From Elusimicrobiota bacterium (GTDB taxonomy: Bacteria > Elusimicrobiota > Elusimicrobia > UBA1565 > JACRDR01), in assembly GCA_016194745.1 (NCBI GenBank), contig JACQBA010000016.1, positions 1 to 64,000 on the forward strand: a stretch of 64,000 nt of DNA. Reading direction: 5' to 3'. The first letter of the stretch is position 1; the number at the start of each line of letters is the position of its first letter. The notes beneath the pieces were generated by a model that ran no database searches, was not told where the DNA came from, and saw only the letters and a program-made list of their open reading frames with translations. Positions 1-7,401 of this stretch are shown one piece after another. The position numbers and the translations under genes are program-made.

Positions 1-67
1 CCCGCCCCGCTTCAGATTCCTTGAGGATGCCGATGATCTGCTCTTCGCTTCGTCGCTTTCCAGCCAT
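1..67 (-). CDS. IS3-family transposase OrfA, N-terminal fragment cut by window edge
   Basis: The first 22 codons of a minus-strand gene start at the ATG ending at 67 and read MAGKRRSEEQIIGILKESEAG, the usual opening of IS3-family OrfA, where the helix-turn-helix domain of the small transposase subunit begins. The rest lies left of the window, so I cannot tell whether the element is intact. An AGGA-type ribosome site precedes the ATG. The sequence at about 80-115 (gagtccaaagtgg when read on the minus strand) probably holds the left end of the element, but I cannot fix the terminal inverted repeat from one end. The insertion sits immediately beside the surface-sugar cluster. Confidence 0.7.
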   Translation of the reverse strand, partial: MAGKRRSEEQIIGILKESEAGR

Positions 68-162
68 TTTGAGTCCTCCGTTTGTGGTTTTACCACTTTG
101 GACTCAACCTTCACATGGCCCAGTTTCCGGGGGGAACGTCGGAAGCTACAGAACTAGGGCGC

Positions 163-189
163 CACCAATAGATTATTGGTGTTTTCTTA
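163..189 (+). terminator. Hairpin with T-tract, rightward terminator-like
   Basis: CACCAATA at 163-170 and TATTGGTG at 174-181 form a perfect 8-bp stem with a 3-nt loop, followed on the plus strand by TTTTCTT. It could stop transcription leaving the insertion sequence rightwards. It overlaps the last codons and stop of the minus-strand gene that ends at 173, so part of the symmetry is coding sequence. Confidence 0.35.
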
Positions 190-904
190 GCCAAAATTCG
201 ACTCCTGGGAGTTGCCACTCGTAGTCCACGTCGCAGCCACCCCAGGATTTGATCGGCAGGATTTTTTGCCCCATCCACTTCTGCGGGAGTAACCCCTCGC
301 GCACGTTCTCCAAGGCGCGCGGCCGACAAACGGAGACGCCCATGTCCGCGTACCAGACGTCGCCCTGGGAGTCGCGGTCGCAATTGAGGGTCTTCGGGTC
401 GCCGAACGTTTCAAACGGCACGAAGGGCTGGAGAAAGCCTTCCTTCGTCTCCTTTCGAGCTCGTAGCGGGCTCCACATGTTGTAGCGCGACACGCTGACC
501 GCCGAATCTGCCTCGGGGCGCGCGCGGAGCGCGGCGATGCCGTCGTCGATGAGCTCCGTGCTGACGGTCGCGGCGTTGCAGAAGAGCAGCACGATGAGTT
601 CGAGCTGCTCGCCTTCCTTCAGCAGCTCGTCGCGGATCACCCGGTAGCCGTGCGCGAAGGCGTCCTCGCCGAGTGCTTGGGGCGTGCAGAGCTCGGCGGG
701 ACGGTCGATGACGCGGGCGCCGAACTGGCGCGACACCGCCTTGATCCCGGGTGAATCAGTAGATACATAGACCCGGCTCACGTGTTTTGAGCTCTGGGCG
801 GCCAAGATCGGATACGCCATCAGCGGTTTGCCGAGGACCGGCATTGTGTTCTTTCCCGGAAGCCCTCGGCTGCCGTCCCGGCCCAGCATGAGCGCGCATA
901 TCAT
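173..904 (-). CDS. CMP-sugar synthetase (acylneuraminate cytidylyltransferase family)
   Basis: A 243-residue soluble nucleotidyltransferase that should couple CTP to a 3-deoxy-ulosonic or sialic-type acid. The N-terminal nucleotide-binding loop GRDGSRGLPGKN matches the family consensus G-R-x-G-S-K-x-x-P-x-K-N. It is followed by a P-V-L-G-K-P-L stretch and a V-S-T-D-S segment, both typical of NeuA/SpsF enzymes. I chose the ATG ending at 904; a TTG five codons upstream is possible but sits inside a TATAAT box. No neuB or neuC-like gene is in the window, so the sugar acid is unknown. A second family member lies at 13762-14466 and differs clearly in sequence. Confidence 0.8.
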   Translation of the reverse strand: MICALMLGRDGSRGLPGKNTMPVLGKPLMAYPILAAQSSKHVSRVYVSTDSPGIKAVSRQFGARVIDRPAELCTPQALGEDAFAHGYRVIRDELLKEGEQLELIVLLFCNAATVSTELIDDGIAALRARPEADSAVSVSRYNMWSPLRARKETKEGFLQPFVPFETFGDPKTLNCDRDSQGDVWYADMGVSVCRPRALENVREGLLPQKWMGQKILPIKSWGGCDVDYEWQLPGVEFWLRKHQ

Positions 905-910
905 GATGTG

Positions 911-916
911 ATTATA
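911..916 (-). promoter_or_regulatory. TATAAT -10 box six nt before a start codon
   Basis: A perfect TATAAT on the minus strand ends 6 nt before the ATG at 904, so the transcript would start at or next to the start codon (leaderless mRNA). There is no good -35 at 17 bp. The same arrangement recurs elsewhere in the window. Confidence 0.5.
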
Positions 917-960
917 CAACTTCGGGCGTCGCGGCCTCGCAGGCCTGGCAAATTGCTAAA

Positions 961-1443
961 ATGTGCGGGTTACCGATGGCGAAGCTCCGACTAATTCCAC
1001 ATAAAACGTATAAGGAAATCTACCGCCGGATTCCCATCGCCTGCGTGGATACGGTCGTTTCTTATCGAGGGCAATTTGTTCTCGGGAAGAGGGTCGAGCG
1101 TCCTTGCCGCGGCCAATGGTGGGTCGCTGGAGGACGAGTCTTCAAACACGAACTTCTTGCCGAAGCAGCCAGCAGGACGCTTCGGGAAGAATTCCACATT
1201 AAAGCCGCCCCAGACCGGCTCAAGTTCTTGACGATCGGAGAGACAACCTTTCGAGACTCCTCTCATGGCGGCTCGAAGCACACCATCAATCTCGTCTTTT
1301 CACTGAAACTCAGCCGCAGGCCCAAACTCCGAATCTATCGGCGCCATCATTCCGAGGCGCGATGGTTTTCCGAGTATGAAGCGGACTGGCATCCCTACCT
1401 CAGGATGATCCTCGAGGCTGCGGGCTTTCGTCAGCGCAAATAA
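961..1443 (+). CDS. Nudix hydrolase, GDP-mannose mannosyl hydrolase-like
   Basis: A 160-residue Nudix protein. The Nudix box starts GGRVFKHELLAEAAS and continues RTLREEF, fitting G-x5-E-x7-R-x-x-x-E-E, but the first Glu of the R-E pair is Thr and the terminal Gly is His. That modified box, and the W-W-V-A-G-G-R-V stretch ahead of it, recall the GDP-mannose mannosyl hydrolase (Gmm) subgroup, which hydrolyses GDP-hexoses and turns over GDP-mannose pools. Context supports a GDP-sugar substrate, since GDP-mannose-dehydratase-like and perosamine-synthase-like genes follow. The start may be the ATG at 961 or an in-frame ATG at 976. Substrate is inferred, not shown. Confidence 0.75.
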   Translation: MCGLPMAKLRLIPHKTYKEIYRRIPIACVDTVVSYRGQFVLGKRVERPCRGQWWVAGGRVFKHELLAEAASRTLREEFHIKAAPDRLKFLTIGETTFRDSSHGGSKHTINLVFSLKLSRRPKLRIYRRHHSEARWFSEYEADWHPYLRMILEAAGFRQRK

Positions 1444-1500
1444 GCTATAATTGCTGGTCTAAGCCCTCGTCGTCGTCGACGAGCGGCCAGTATCTCCGCG

Positions 1501-2277
1501 ATGCCAACCTCCGAAAAATCGGTCTCCGTGGTAATGCCGTCCTATAATGAAAAGGACAATATTACCGAGGCTATTTCGCGCATCGAAGCGACCGTCGGCA
1601 AGACCCTGCTCGAGATCGTGATCGTCGATGACGACAGTCCCGACGGCACTTGGAAAGTCGTAGAAGAATTGAAGGATCCGCGGGTCCGCCTCATCAGGCG
1701 CACCCAAGAGAAGGGTCTCGCGTCAGCATTGGCCCGCGGGACGTCGGAAGCCAAGGGCGACGTCGTCGTTTGGCTCGACTGCGACCTCGGAATCCCTCCC
1801 GAGATGATACCGAAGCTTATCGAGCCGCTCGACGAATTCGACATCGCCATCGGGTCCCGGTACGTCGCCGGTGGAGCCGACAGCCGCCATTGGTTTAGAG
1901 CGTTCTTGAGTTGGCTGTTCAATTTTTGGGCGCGTTTGCTGCTTGGAGGCAAAGTCCGCGATTATACCTCCGGTTTCGCCGCCGTGAGGCGTGACGTGCT
2001 CGTGGAGACTCCGCTCCTGCCGAACGGATTCGGCGAGTATTTCATCGACTGGTCCTACCGGTCAGTCAAGGCCGGGCACAGCATCGTCGAGATCCCTTAC
2101 CGCTACGGTTACCGAAAGACCGGCCTGTCCAAAACAGATTCCGACTGGCTTCAGTTCTGCAAACTGGGCGTCCAATACACGAGGCATCTCTTGAAGACCC
2201 CGTTTGTGTATGGACGAAACGTCGTTCGGCGGGTCAAGCAGAAGGCTCGCGAGCGGATTCAAAAGGAGCGCGTATGA
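1501..2277 (+). CDS. Family 2 glycosyltransferase, dolichol-phosphate mannose synthase-like
   Basis: A 258-residue GT-A enzyme. It begins V-S-V-V-M-P-S-Y-N-E-K, has the nucleotide-binding IVDDDSPDGT segment, and a D-C-D metal-binding motif (VWLDCDLG) near residue 100. The later IGSRYVAGG and DYTSGFAAVRRDVL segments are characteristic of polyprenyl-phosphate mannose/glucose synthases (DPM1-like). There is no C-terminal membrane domain, so it is the short soluble type that charges a lipid-phosphate carrier from an NDP-sugar. Its stop overlaps the next start by 4 nt (ATGA), so the two are translationally coupled. A TATAAT sequence lies at 1446-1451 without a clear -35. Confidence 0.85.
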   Translation: MPTSEKSVSVVMPSYNEKDNITEAISRIEATVGKTLLEIVIVDDDSPDGTWKVVEELKDPRVRLIRRTQEKGLASALARGTSEAKGDVVVWLDCDLGIPPEMIPKLIEPLDEFDIAIGSRYVAGGADSRHWFRAFLSWLFNFWARLLLGGKVRDYTSGFAAVRRDVLVETPLLPNGFGEYFIDWSYRSVKAGHSIVEIPYRYGYRKTGLSKTDSDWLQFCKLGVQYTRHLLKTPFVYGRNVVRRVKQKARERIQKERV

Positions 2278-3527
2278 CCACATCGCCTGCCGCACTCGAA
2301 ACCACTCGCCGCACGACGTGCCGGATTTGCGGCTCCAAGAAGTTGACGGAGCTGTATTCGCTGGGAAACCTCTGCATCTCCGATTTCGTCGCCCCTGGCG
2401 CCGAAGGCCGCCGTGCTCCGCTGGAAATGATCCTATGCGAGGAGTGTTCTTTGGTGCAACTCCGACATACGGCTCCCCAGGAACTCTTGTACTCCAGGTT
2501 CTATTGGTACCGCTCAGGCGTGACCGACACCATGAAGGCCGCCCTGGCCGAGTTGAGCGGTGCGCTCAAGGCCTGGCCGGGTCTCAAGGCGGGCGATGTT
2601 GCCCTAGACATCGGTTCGAACGACGGTACTCTGCTTCGGACCTACGGCATCCCTGGACTCGTCACCGTCGGCTGCGAGCCGGCTACGAACCTTGCGGAGG
2701 AAGGCAGAAAGGGAATCTCCCATTTCATCGGCGATTTCTGGTCGTACGATCCCTATTGGAAGGCAGTAGGCCGTGAGGCGAAAGTCATTACCGCGATCGG
2801 CATGTTCTATGACATGGAGGACCCGAACCAGTTCATCGGAGACGCGGCGCGTTCTCTCACCGACGATGGCGTGTTCGTCGCCCAGCTCATGTGTCTCAAG
2901 AACATGCTCGATTCGAGCGACCTCGGGAACATCTGCCATGAGCACCTCGAGTTCTATTCCCTTCCTTCTTTGGACGCCCTCTTTGAGAGAAACGGGCTCA
3001 AGATCGTCGACATCGAGCACAATCTCGTCAACGGCGGAAGCTACCGGCTCTTCTGCACGCTCAAGAACTCGACGCTCAAGCCGCGGCCCGGCGCCGCCGA
3101 GCGGGTCGCCAAGTACCGGAAAGACGACGAGATGCTCCGCAAGCCCGAGGTGCACAGGGAGTTCTTTCGACGAATGGAAGCCAACAAGAAGAAGTGCGTC
3201 GACTTCATCAAGGCGGAGCATGCCAACGGCAAGAAGATCTGGGTCTACGGCGCGTCGACGAAGGGCAATACTATCCTCCAGTACTTCGGCCTAGACAATA
3301 CGGTGATCGAGGGGGCCGCCGAGCGCAGCCCGGAGAAGTGGGGGAAGGAGACGGTCGGCACGCGGATCCCGATCTTCTCCGAGGCTGAAGCTAGAAAGGC
3401 GAAACCGGACTATTTCCTCGTGCTTCCGTACGCGTTCTTCGACGAGTTCTATCGCCGCGAGGCAGAGTGGCGCAAGGGCGGTGGGAAGTTCATCGTCCCG
3501 CTGCCAGAGATGCGTGTAGTCGCGTGA
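2274..3527 (+). CDS. NDP-sugar C-methyltransferase (zinc-binding SAM methyltransferase)
   Basis: A 417-residue protein in the order used by TylC3/EvaC-type C-methyltransferases. An N-terminal zinc-binding motif has CRICG near residue 17 and C-E-E-C near residue 60. A central class I SAM domain follows with the glycine motif ALDIGSNDGTLL. The C-terminal Rossmann-like domain contains WVYGASTKGNTILQ and a PYAF-type ending. The His-Glu-His stretch after 'NIC' (CHEHLEFYS) is a family catalytic hallmark. Such enzymes methylate a 4-keto-6-deoxy NDP-sugar at C3, making branched deoxysugars. It sits between a glycosyltransferase and a GDP-mannose-dehydratase-family gene with GTGA/ATGA overlaps on both sides, so the operon probably makes a branched sugar. 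Confidence 0.88.
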   Translation: MTTSPAALETTRRTTCRICGSKKLTELYSLGNLCISDFVAPGAEGRRAPLEMILCEECSLVQLRHTAPQELLYSRFYWYRSGVTDTMKAALAELSGALKAWPGLKAGDVALDIGSNDGTLLRTYGIPGLVTVGCEPATNLAEEGRKGISHFIGDFWSYDPYWKAVGREAKVITAIGMFYDMEDPNQFIGDAARSLTDDGVFVAQLMCLKNMLDSSDLGNICHEHLEFYSLPSLDALFERNGLKIVDIEHNLVNGGSYRLFCTLKNSTLKPRPGAAERVAKYRKDDEMLRKPEVHREFFRRMEANKKKCVDFIKAEHANGKKIWVYGASTKGNTILQYFGLDNTVIEGAAERSPEKWGKETVGTRIPIFSEAEARKAKPDYFLVLPYAFFDEFYRREAEWRKGGGKFIVPLPEMRVVA

Positions 3528-4534
3528 GCAAGAAGAAACGCGCCCTCGTGCTGGGCGTCACGGGCCAAGACGGGAGCTACCTGGCCGAACTCCTACTCGA
3601 GAAGGGCTATGATGTTCACGGTTTCGCCCGCCGCACTTCCACTGGGAACACACAAAACATCGCTCACCTCCTCGGCGATATCAAGCTTCACTACGGCGAT
3701 TTGGCCGACGCGAATTCTTGCGCTCGAGCAATCCGGGAGAGCAGCCCGCAGGAGATCTACAACGAGGCCGATCAGGATCACGCCGGTTGGAGTTATCACG
3801 CGCCTGATTATTCCTCCGACATCACCGGTGCCGCCGTCGGTCGCCTTCTTGAAAACGTCCGCGCTATCGATCCGACCATCCGGTTTTTTCAGCCGTTGAC
3901 CTCCAACATGTTCGGCATCCTCGAAAACCCAGTCCCCGCCAACGAGGCGACGCCGCTGAATCCGCAGAGCCCCTACGCCTGCGCGAAGGTCTATGCGTGG
4001 ATGCTCGCGCGATATTACAGGAAGGTCCACAAGATGCATGTGTCTTGCGCGATTTTCTTTAACCATGAATCGCCTAGGCGTTCAACGGAGTATGTGACGC
4101 ATAAGATCACCAAGGCGGCCGTACGGATCGCGAAAGGCCTTCAGAAGGAATTGCTCATTGGGGATCTATCTCTTGAAGTCGATTTCGGCTGGGCGAAGGA
4201 ATACATGGAAGCAGCGTGGAATATTCTGCAGCTGCCGGAGCCGGATGATTTCGTGATTGGCACCGGAAAAGCGCACGCGATTCAGGAGTTTCTGGATGAG
4301 ACCTTCAGAACAGTAGGGGTCGACCCAAGAGTCTGCGTCAAGTTCGACCCTCGCTTCACGCGGCCGGGCAAGACGAGCGCGCTCGTCGCGGACCCCGCCA
4401 AGGCGCGCAAAGCGTTCGGGTTCAATCCCAAGGTCGGATTCAAGGACATTGTCCGCATTTTGGTCAAACATGACCTGCGGGAGGCCGAGAAGGAAGCAGC
4501 ATTGAAGCAGCAGGCGATAGGAGGTCTGGCATGA
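3524..4534 (+). CDS. GDP-mannose 4,6-dehydratase-family SDR with altered active site
   Basis: A 336-residue extended short-chain dehydrogenase. The start is the GTG at 3524, overlapping the preceding TGA. The NAD(P) loop GVTGQDGSYLAELLLEKGY, the FFNHESPRR signature and a D-F-G-W-A-K-E-Y segment place it in the GDP-mannose 4,6-dehydratase family. Tyr151 and Lys155 (SPYACAKVYA) and Thr126 are present. However, the family TSELYG motif reads TSNMFG, so the Glu that acts as base in dehydration is Asn128. The Q-S-H-V region is also changed to YNEADQDHAGW. It may be a dehydratase variant, or an epimerase or reductase acting on a GDP-sugar. Translation overlaps the next gene by 4 nt. Confidence 0.8.
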   Translation: MSKKKRALVLGVTGQDGSYLAELLLEKGYDVHGFARRTSTGNTQNIAHLLGDIKLHYGDLADANSCARAIRESSPQEIYNEADQDHAGWSYHAPDYSSDITGAAVGRLLENVRAIDPTIRFFQPLTSNMFGILENPVPANEATPLNPQSPYACAKVYAWMLARYYRKVHKMHVSCAIFFNHESPRRSTEYVTHKITKAAVRIAKGLQKELLIGDLSLEVDFGWAKEYMEAAWNILQLPEPDDFVIGTGKAHAIQEFLDETFRTVGVDPRVCVKFDPRFTRPGKTSALVADPAKARKAFGFNPKVGFKDIVRILVKHDLREAEKEAALKQQAIGGLA

Positions 4535-4944
4535 TCCGAGAGATCAAGCACGATGGAGAGTTGGTCGCCATCATCATCAGCCATGACCACGACCAGGACG
4601 GCCTCAATTTCGTGACCGACAAAGCGATGACCCTTCAGATGGGCTATATGAAGTATCCAAAGGGGTATCGAATTCTTCCGCACGTGCACCATCCGGTCGA
4701 GAGGAAAGCCCTGCTCACGCTGGAAGCTATCGTGGTCAAGTCGGGGCGAATCATCGTAGACTTATACTCCAAGGATCGCAAACACATCGGGGATGTAGAG
4801 CTTCAGGCACTGGACTCAATCCTATTCGTTTCGGGCGGTCATGGGTTCAAATTCCTGGAAGTGGGCGAGCTCCTCGAGGTCAAGCAAGGTCCCTGCGTGC
4901 CGCCGGAGCAGGACAAAGCCAAGTTCCACGGCGCACACGACTGA
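4531..4944 (+). CDS. Cupin-fold protein of the sugar operon
   Basis: A 137-residue single-domain protein predicted as a small beta-barrel. It contains LPHVHHPVER near residue 52 and a later GGHGFKF segment; spaced His/Glu residues of this kind usually bind a metal in cupins. A WxcM/FdtA-type sugar isomerase role would suit the position between a nucleotide-sugar dehydratase-like gene and a sugar aminotransferase, but the sequence match is too loose to assign the reaction. Start (ATGA) and stop (TGATG) overlap both neighbours, so it is made in step with them. No signal peptide or membrane segment. Confidence 0.6.
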   Translation: MIREIKHDGELVAIIISHDHDQDGLNFVTDKAMTLQMGYMKYPKGYRILPHVHHPVERKALLTLEAIVVKSGRIIVDLYSKDRKHIGDVELQALDSILFVSGGHGFKFLEVGELLEVKQGPCVPPEQDKAKFHGAHD

Positions 4945-6074
4945 TGTCGGGGAAGATCTTCGTCTGCGAGCCGTTCCTTTCCGGAAACGAAGAACGCTAT
5001 GTTTTGGACGCCCTGCGGTCCGGATGGATATCCTCGGCCGGGCGCTACCTGACGGAATTCGAGAACAAATTCTCGGCGTATTGCGGGTCGAAATACGGCA
5101 TTTCTACCAGCAATGGCACGACGGCGCTTCATCTAGCGCTCAAGGCAATGGGCGTCGAAGAAGGCGACGAAGTGATCATGCCGGATTTCACAATGGCGGC
5201 GGTCCTGTTTGCCGTCCTCTATTGTCGGGCAAAGCCGGTTTTCGTGGATGCCGAGCCGGACACCTGGAACATCGATCCGAAGCAGATCGAGCCCAAGATT
5301 ACGAAGAGGACGAAAGTGATCGTCGTCGTCCATACCTACGGCCATCCCTGCGATATGGACCCGATCCTCGCGCTAGCCAAAAAGCGCAAGCTCAAGGTGC
5401 TCGAGGATTCCGCCGAAGCGCATGGCGCCGAGTACATGGGAAGAAAGTGCGGCTCTATGGGAGACGCAGCCGCTTTCAGTTTCTACGCGAATAAGATCAT
5501 AGCGACCGGAGAGGGGGGCATGGTCGTCACGTCCGATGATCGCTTGGCGCAGCAGGCGAAGTACTACCGCAACCTTTGTTTTCCGATGAAGGGGCCGCGC
5601 GACTACCGTCATGACGACGTCGGTTACAACTACCGGTTTACCAACATTCAGGCCGCAATCGGGCTGGCGCAGTTGGAGAAAATCGAGGATGCCGTCGATC
5701 GGCGACGCGCCCACGCTGCGTTCTACAACTCCCGGCTTGCCGGTTTGCCTGGTCTAACGTTGCCTGTAGAGCGCCCCTATGCTAAGAACGTCTATTGGAT
5801 GTACGGCGTGGTGGTCGACGAGAAGAAAGCTGGAGTCGACCGCGACGGCCTTGCTAATCGGCTCTTAGAGCGCGGGGTGGAGACCCGGCCTTTCTTCAAG
5901 CCGATGCGGCGACAGCGGCCCGTGGTGGAGCGGTTCGGCGCGTCGAAGGCGAAGCATCCGGTGACCGACAGGATCGCTCGCCAGGGCCTGTATCTGCCGT
6001 CCGGAACGGGCCTCACGAATGAAGAGCTCACCTCCATTTGCGGCGCCGTCCAAGATTCTCTCGGGCGCGGCTGA
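4944..6074 (+). CDS. DegT/DnrJ/EryC1 sugar aminotransferase, GDP-perosamine synthase-like
   Basis: A 376-residue PLP enzyme. The PLP lysine is Lys184 in SFYANKIIATGEGG, preceded by LEDSAEAHGAEY, which carries the Asp that pairs with the pyridine nitrogen. The segments GHPCDMDPI, EDSAEAHGAEYMGRKCGS and NKIIATGEGGM are very close to those of GDP-perosamine synthases (Per/RfbE), which aminate GDP-4-keto-6-deoxy-mannose using glutamate. That fits the upstream GDP-mannose-dehydratase-family gene, though the missing catalytic Glu there leaves the 4-keto substrate's source open. Full length for the family. The start ATG overlaps the preceding TGA by one base. Confidence 0.85.
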   Translation: MSGKIFVCEPFLSGNEERYVLDALRSGWISSAGRYLTEFENKFSAYCGSKYGISTSNGTTALHLALKAMGVEEGDEVIMPDFTMAAVLFAVLYCRAKPVFVDAEPDTWNIDPKQIEPKITKRTKVIVVVHTYGHPCDMDPILALAKKRKLKVLEDSAEAHGAEYMGRKCGSMGDAAAFSFYANKIIATGEGGMVVTSDDRLAQQAKYYRNLCFPMKGPRDYRHDDVGYNYRFTNIQAAIGLAQLEKIEDAVDRRRAHAAFYNSRLAGLPGLTLPVERPYAKNVYWMYGVVVDEKKAGVDRDGLANRLLERGVETRPFFKPMRRQRPVVERFGASKAKHPVTDRIARQGLYLPSGTGLTNEELTSICGAVQDSLGRG

Positions 6075-6085
6075 TCCAGCCGAAC

Positions 6086-6667
6086 GTGCCTTCACCGATC
6101 GTCCATTCCGCCGTCGGTGTTTCCTTCATTCTGGCGGCGCGTCGGTCGTTTTCGCTGCGGCTCTTCGTGCTTTCCATCGCGGTCGCGATCGTCCCGGACT
6201 TGGACCTTCTTCCGGGTCTGATTGCGGGTGATCCGAATCGATACCATCATCTTCACACGCACTCGGCGCCATTCGCCTTGTTCATGGCCCTTTTCTTTGC
6301 GGCGCCGGCATGGATGCCCGAGTCAGTCTCTTATTCCGCGAGGTTTAAATACTTCCTTCCTTTGAGCGCTACGCACTTTATGTTGGATTTGTTTAACGAT
6401 GCCCGGCACGAGATCGCCATGGGACTCTATGTTCCCGGAATCGCCGTCGGGTGGCCGTTTTCCTCGCGCCAATGGGATGTTCTCTATCCCCTGTTCCCCA
6501 CGGCGACAATGCTCGCAGATTGGAGGACCTGGTTCTCCCCGGAGAATATCAAGGTGTTCGCGATTGAGGGCACCGTGGCGACCTTGATCCTTGGAGTAGG
6601 GCTGATTGCACGAGGCGTTCGCTCCGCGGCTCCGGTAGGGTCGCTGCAAACCGGAGCGGAGCGCTAG
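6086..6667 (+). CDS. Integral membrane metal-dependent hydrolase-like (YdjM/DUF457 type)
   Basis: A 193-residue membrane protein. I chose the GTG at 6086 because the product then opens VPSPIVHSAVG, the usual first residues of YdjM-type proteins. Longer versions run into the upstream gene. Motifs include P-D-L-D-L-L-P-G-L, Y-H-H-L-H-T-H-S and A-T-H-F-M-L-D, giving the clustered His/Asp residues seen in this predicted membrane metallohydrolase family. About four hydrophobic segments are visible. Its biochemical activity is not established. It starts 12 nt after the aminotransferase stop, so it ends the sugar operon, and it converges on the next gene with a 4-bp overlap. Confidence 0.7.
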   Translation: MPSPIVHSAVGVSFILAARRSFSLRLFVLSIAVAIVPDLDLLPGLIAGDPNRYHHLHTHSAPFALFMALFFAAPAWMPESVSYSARFKYFLPLSATHFMLDLFNDARHEIAMGLYVPGIAVGWPFSSRQWDVLYPLFPTATMLADWRTWFSPENIKVFAIEGTVATLILGVGLIARGVRSAAPVGSLQTGAER

Positions 6668-7359
6668 GCGGGTTTCTTTCCGGCGACCAATACGACTTGA
6701 ACGAACATGTCGCGCCAGCCGAAGTAGTACTCCATCATCTGGAATCCGGCGCGCTCAAGTAGCGATCTTGCGTGTTCACGCGAGCGGATGTTGGTGATTT
6801 CGTCAGGCGAGAGCTTGAGGTTCCTCCTCAAGAGATCATTGGCGATGAAGTAGATGAGCTTGAACACGAATCCGCTGAATCCAAAACTCGGCGGCCAGAA
6901 AAGCACTATCTTCCCATCGTGACGGAGCACGCGCTTGAACTCCAGGAGCGCTTTCTGAATCTCCTCCGGAGAAAAGTGCTCCATGACGCCGAGGTTGAAT
7001 ATCCCGTCGATGCTCCCGTCTTTCCGGGGAATCTCGAACAGGCTTCCATGCAGGAGCTGGGCGCTCTCTCCGTTAACGCCGCGGTACAGCTCTAACGCCG
7101 GCTCGGAGATATCCATCGCCGTCAAGCGCATCGTCGCCGCGATTTCGCTGTCCAATTGGCCGGACCCGCAGCCTGCGTGCAGGAGCTCGGAACCGGGTTT
7201 GAAGTACTTAAAGATGAACCGCTCGAGATTGCGCTTGATGAAGTACTTGCGATAGACGCCGGCCACGAACTGATAGAGCCATCCGCCGCTACTGGCATGA
7301 CTCTGCTGCCAATAGTGGTCCCACTCTCGCGGATCTACGACGGGGATTTTACTCTCCAA
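6664..7359 (-). CDS. Class I SAM-dependent methyltransferase
   Basis: A 231-residue methyltransferase. Motif I is LLHAGCGSGQLD near residue 60, followed by a LTAMDISEPAL acidic-loop strand and a post-motif FNLGVMEHF. The remainder is a typical Rossmann fold with a C-terminal substrate region. The start appears to be a TTG at 7359 (LESKIP); no ATG is nearby. It is divergent from the methyltransferase at 7402, and the two start codons are only 42 bp apart. Substrate unknown; position next to a glycan cluster suggests a sugar or lipid-linked acceptor. Confidence 0.8.
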   Translation of the reverse strand: MESKIPVVDPREWDHYWQQSHASSGGWLYQFVAGVYRKYFIKRNLERFIFKYFKPGSELLHAGCGSGQLDSEIAATMRLTAMDISEPALELYRGVNGESAQLLHGSLFEIPRKDGSIDGIFNLGVMEHFSPEEIQKALLEFKRVLRHDGKIVLFWPPSFGFSGFVFKLIYFIANDLLRRNLKLSPDEITNIRSREHARSLLERAGFQMMEYYFGWRDMFVQVVLVAGKKPA

Positions 7360-7401
7360 GGGAGCGAAAAAGAGAGGATAGCATTTTTATAGAATCGGGT
7401 A

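Noticed and set aside
1..115. Calling a complete insertion sequence at the left edge
   Set aside because: Only 22 codons of OrfA are visible and the terminal inverted repeat cannot be defined without the other end.
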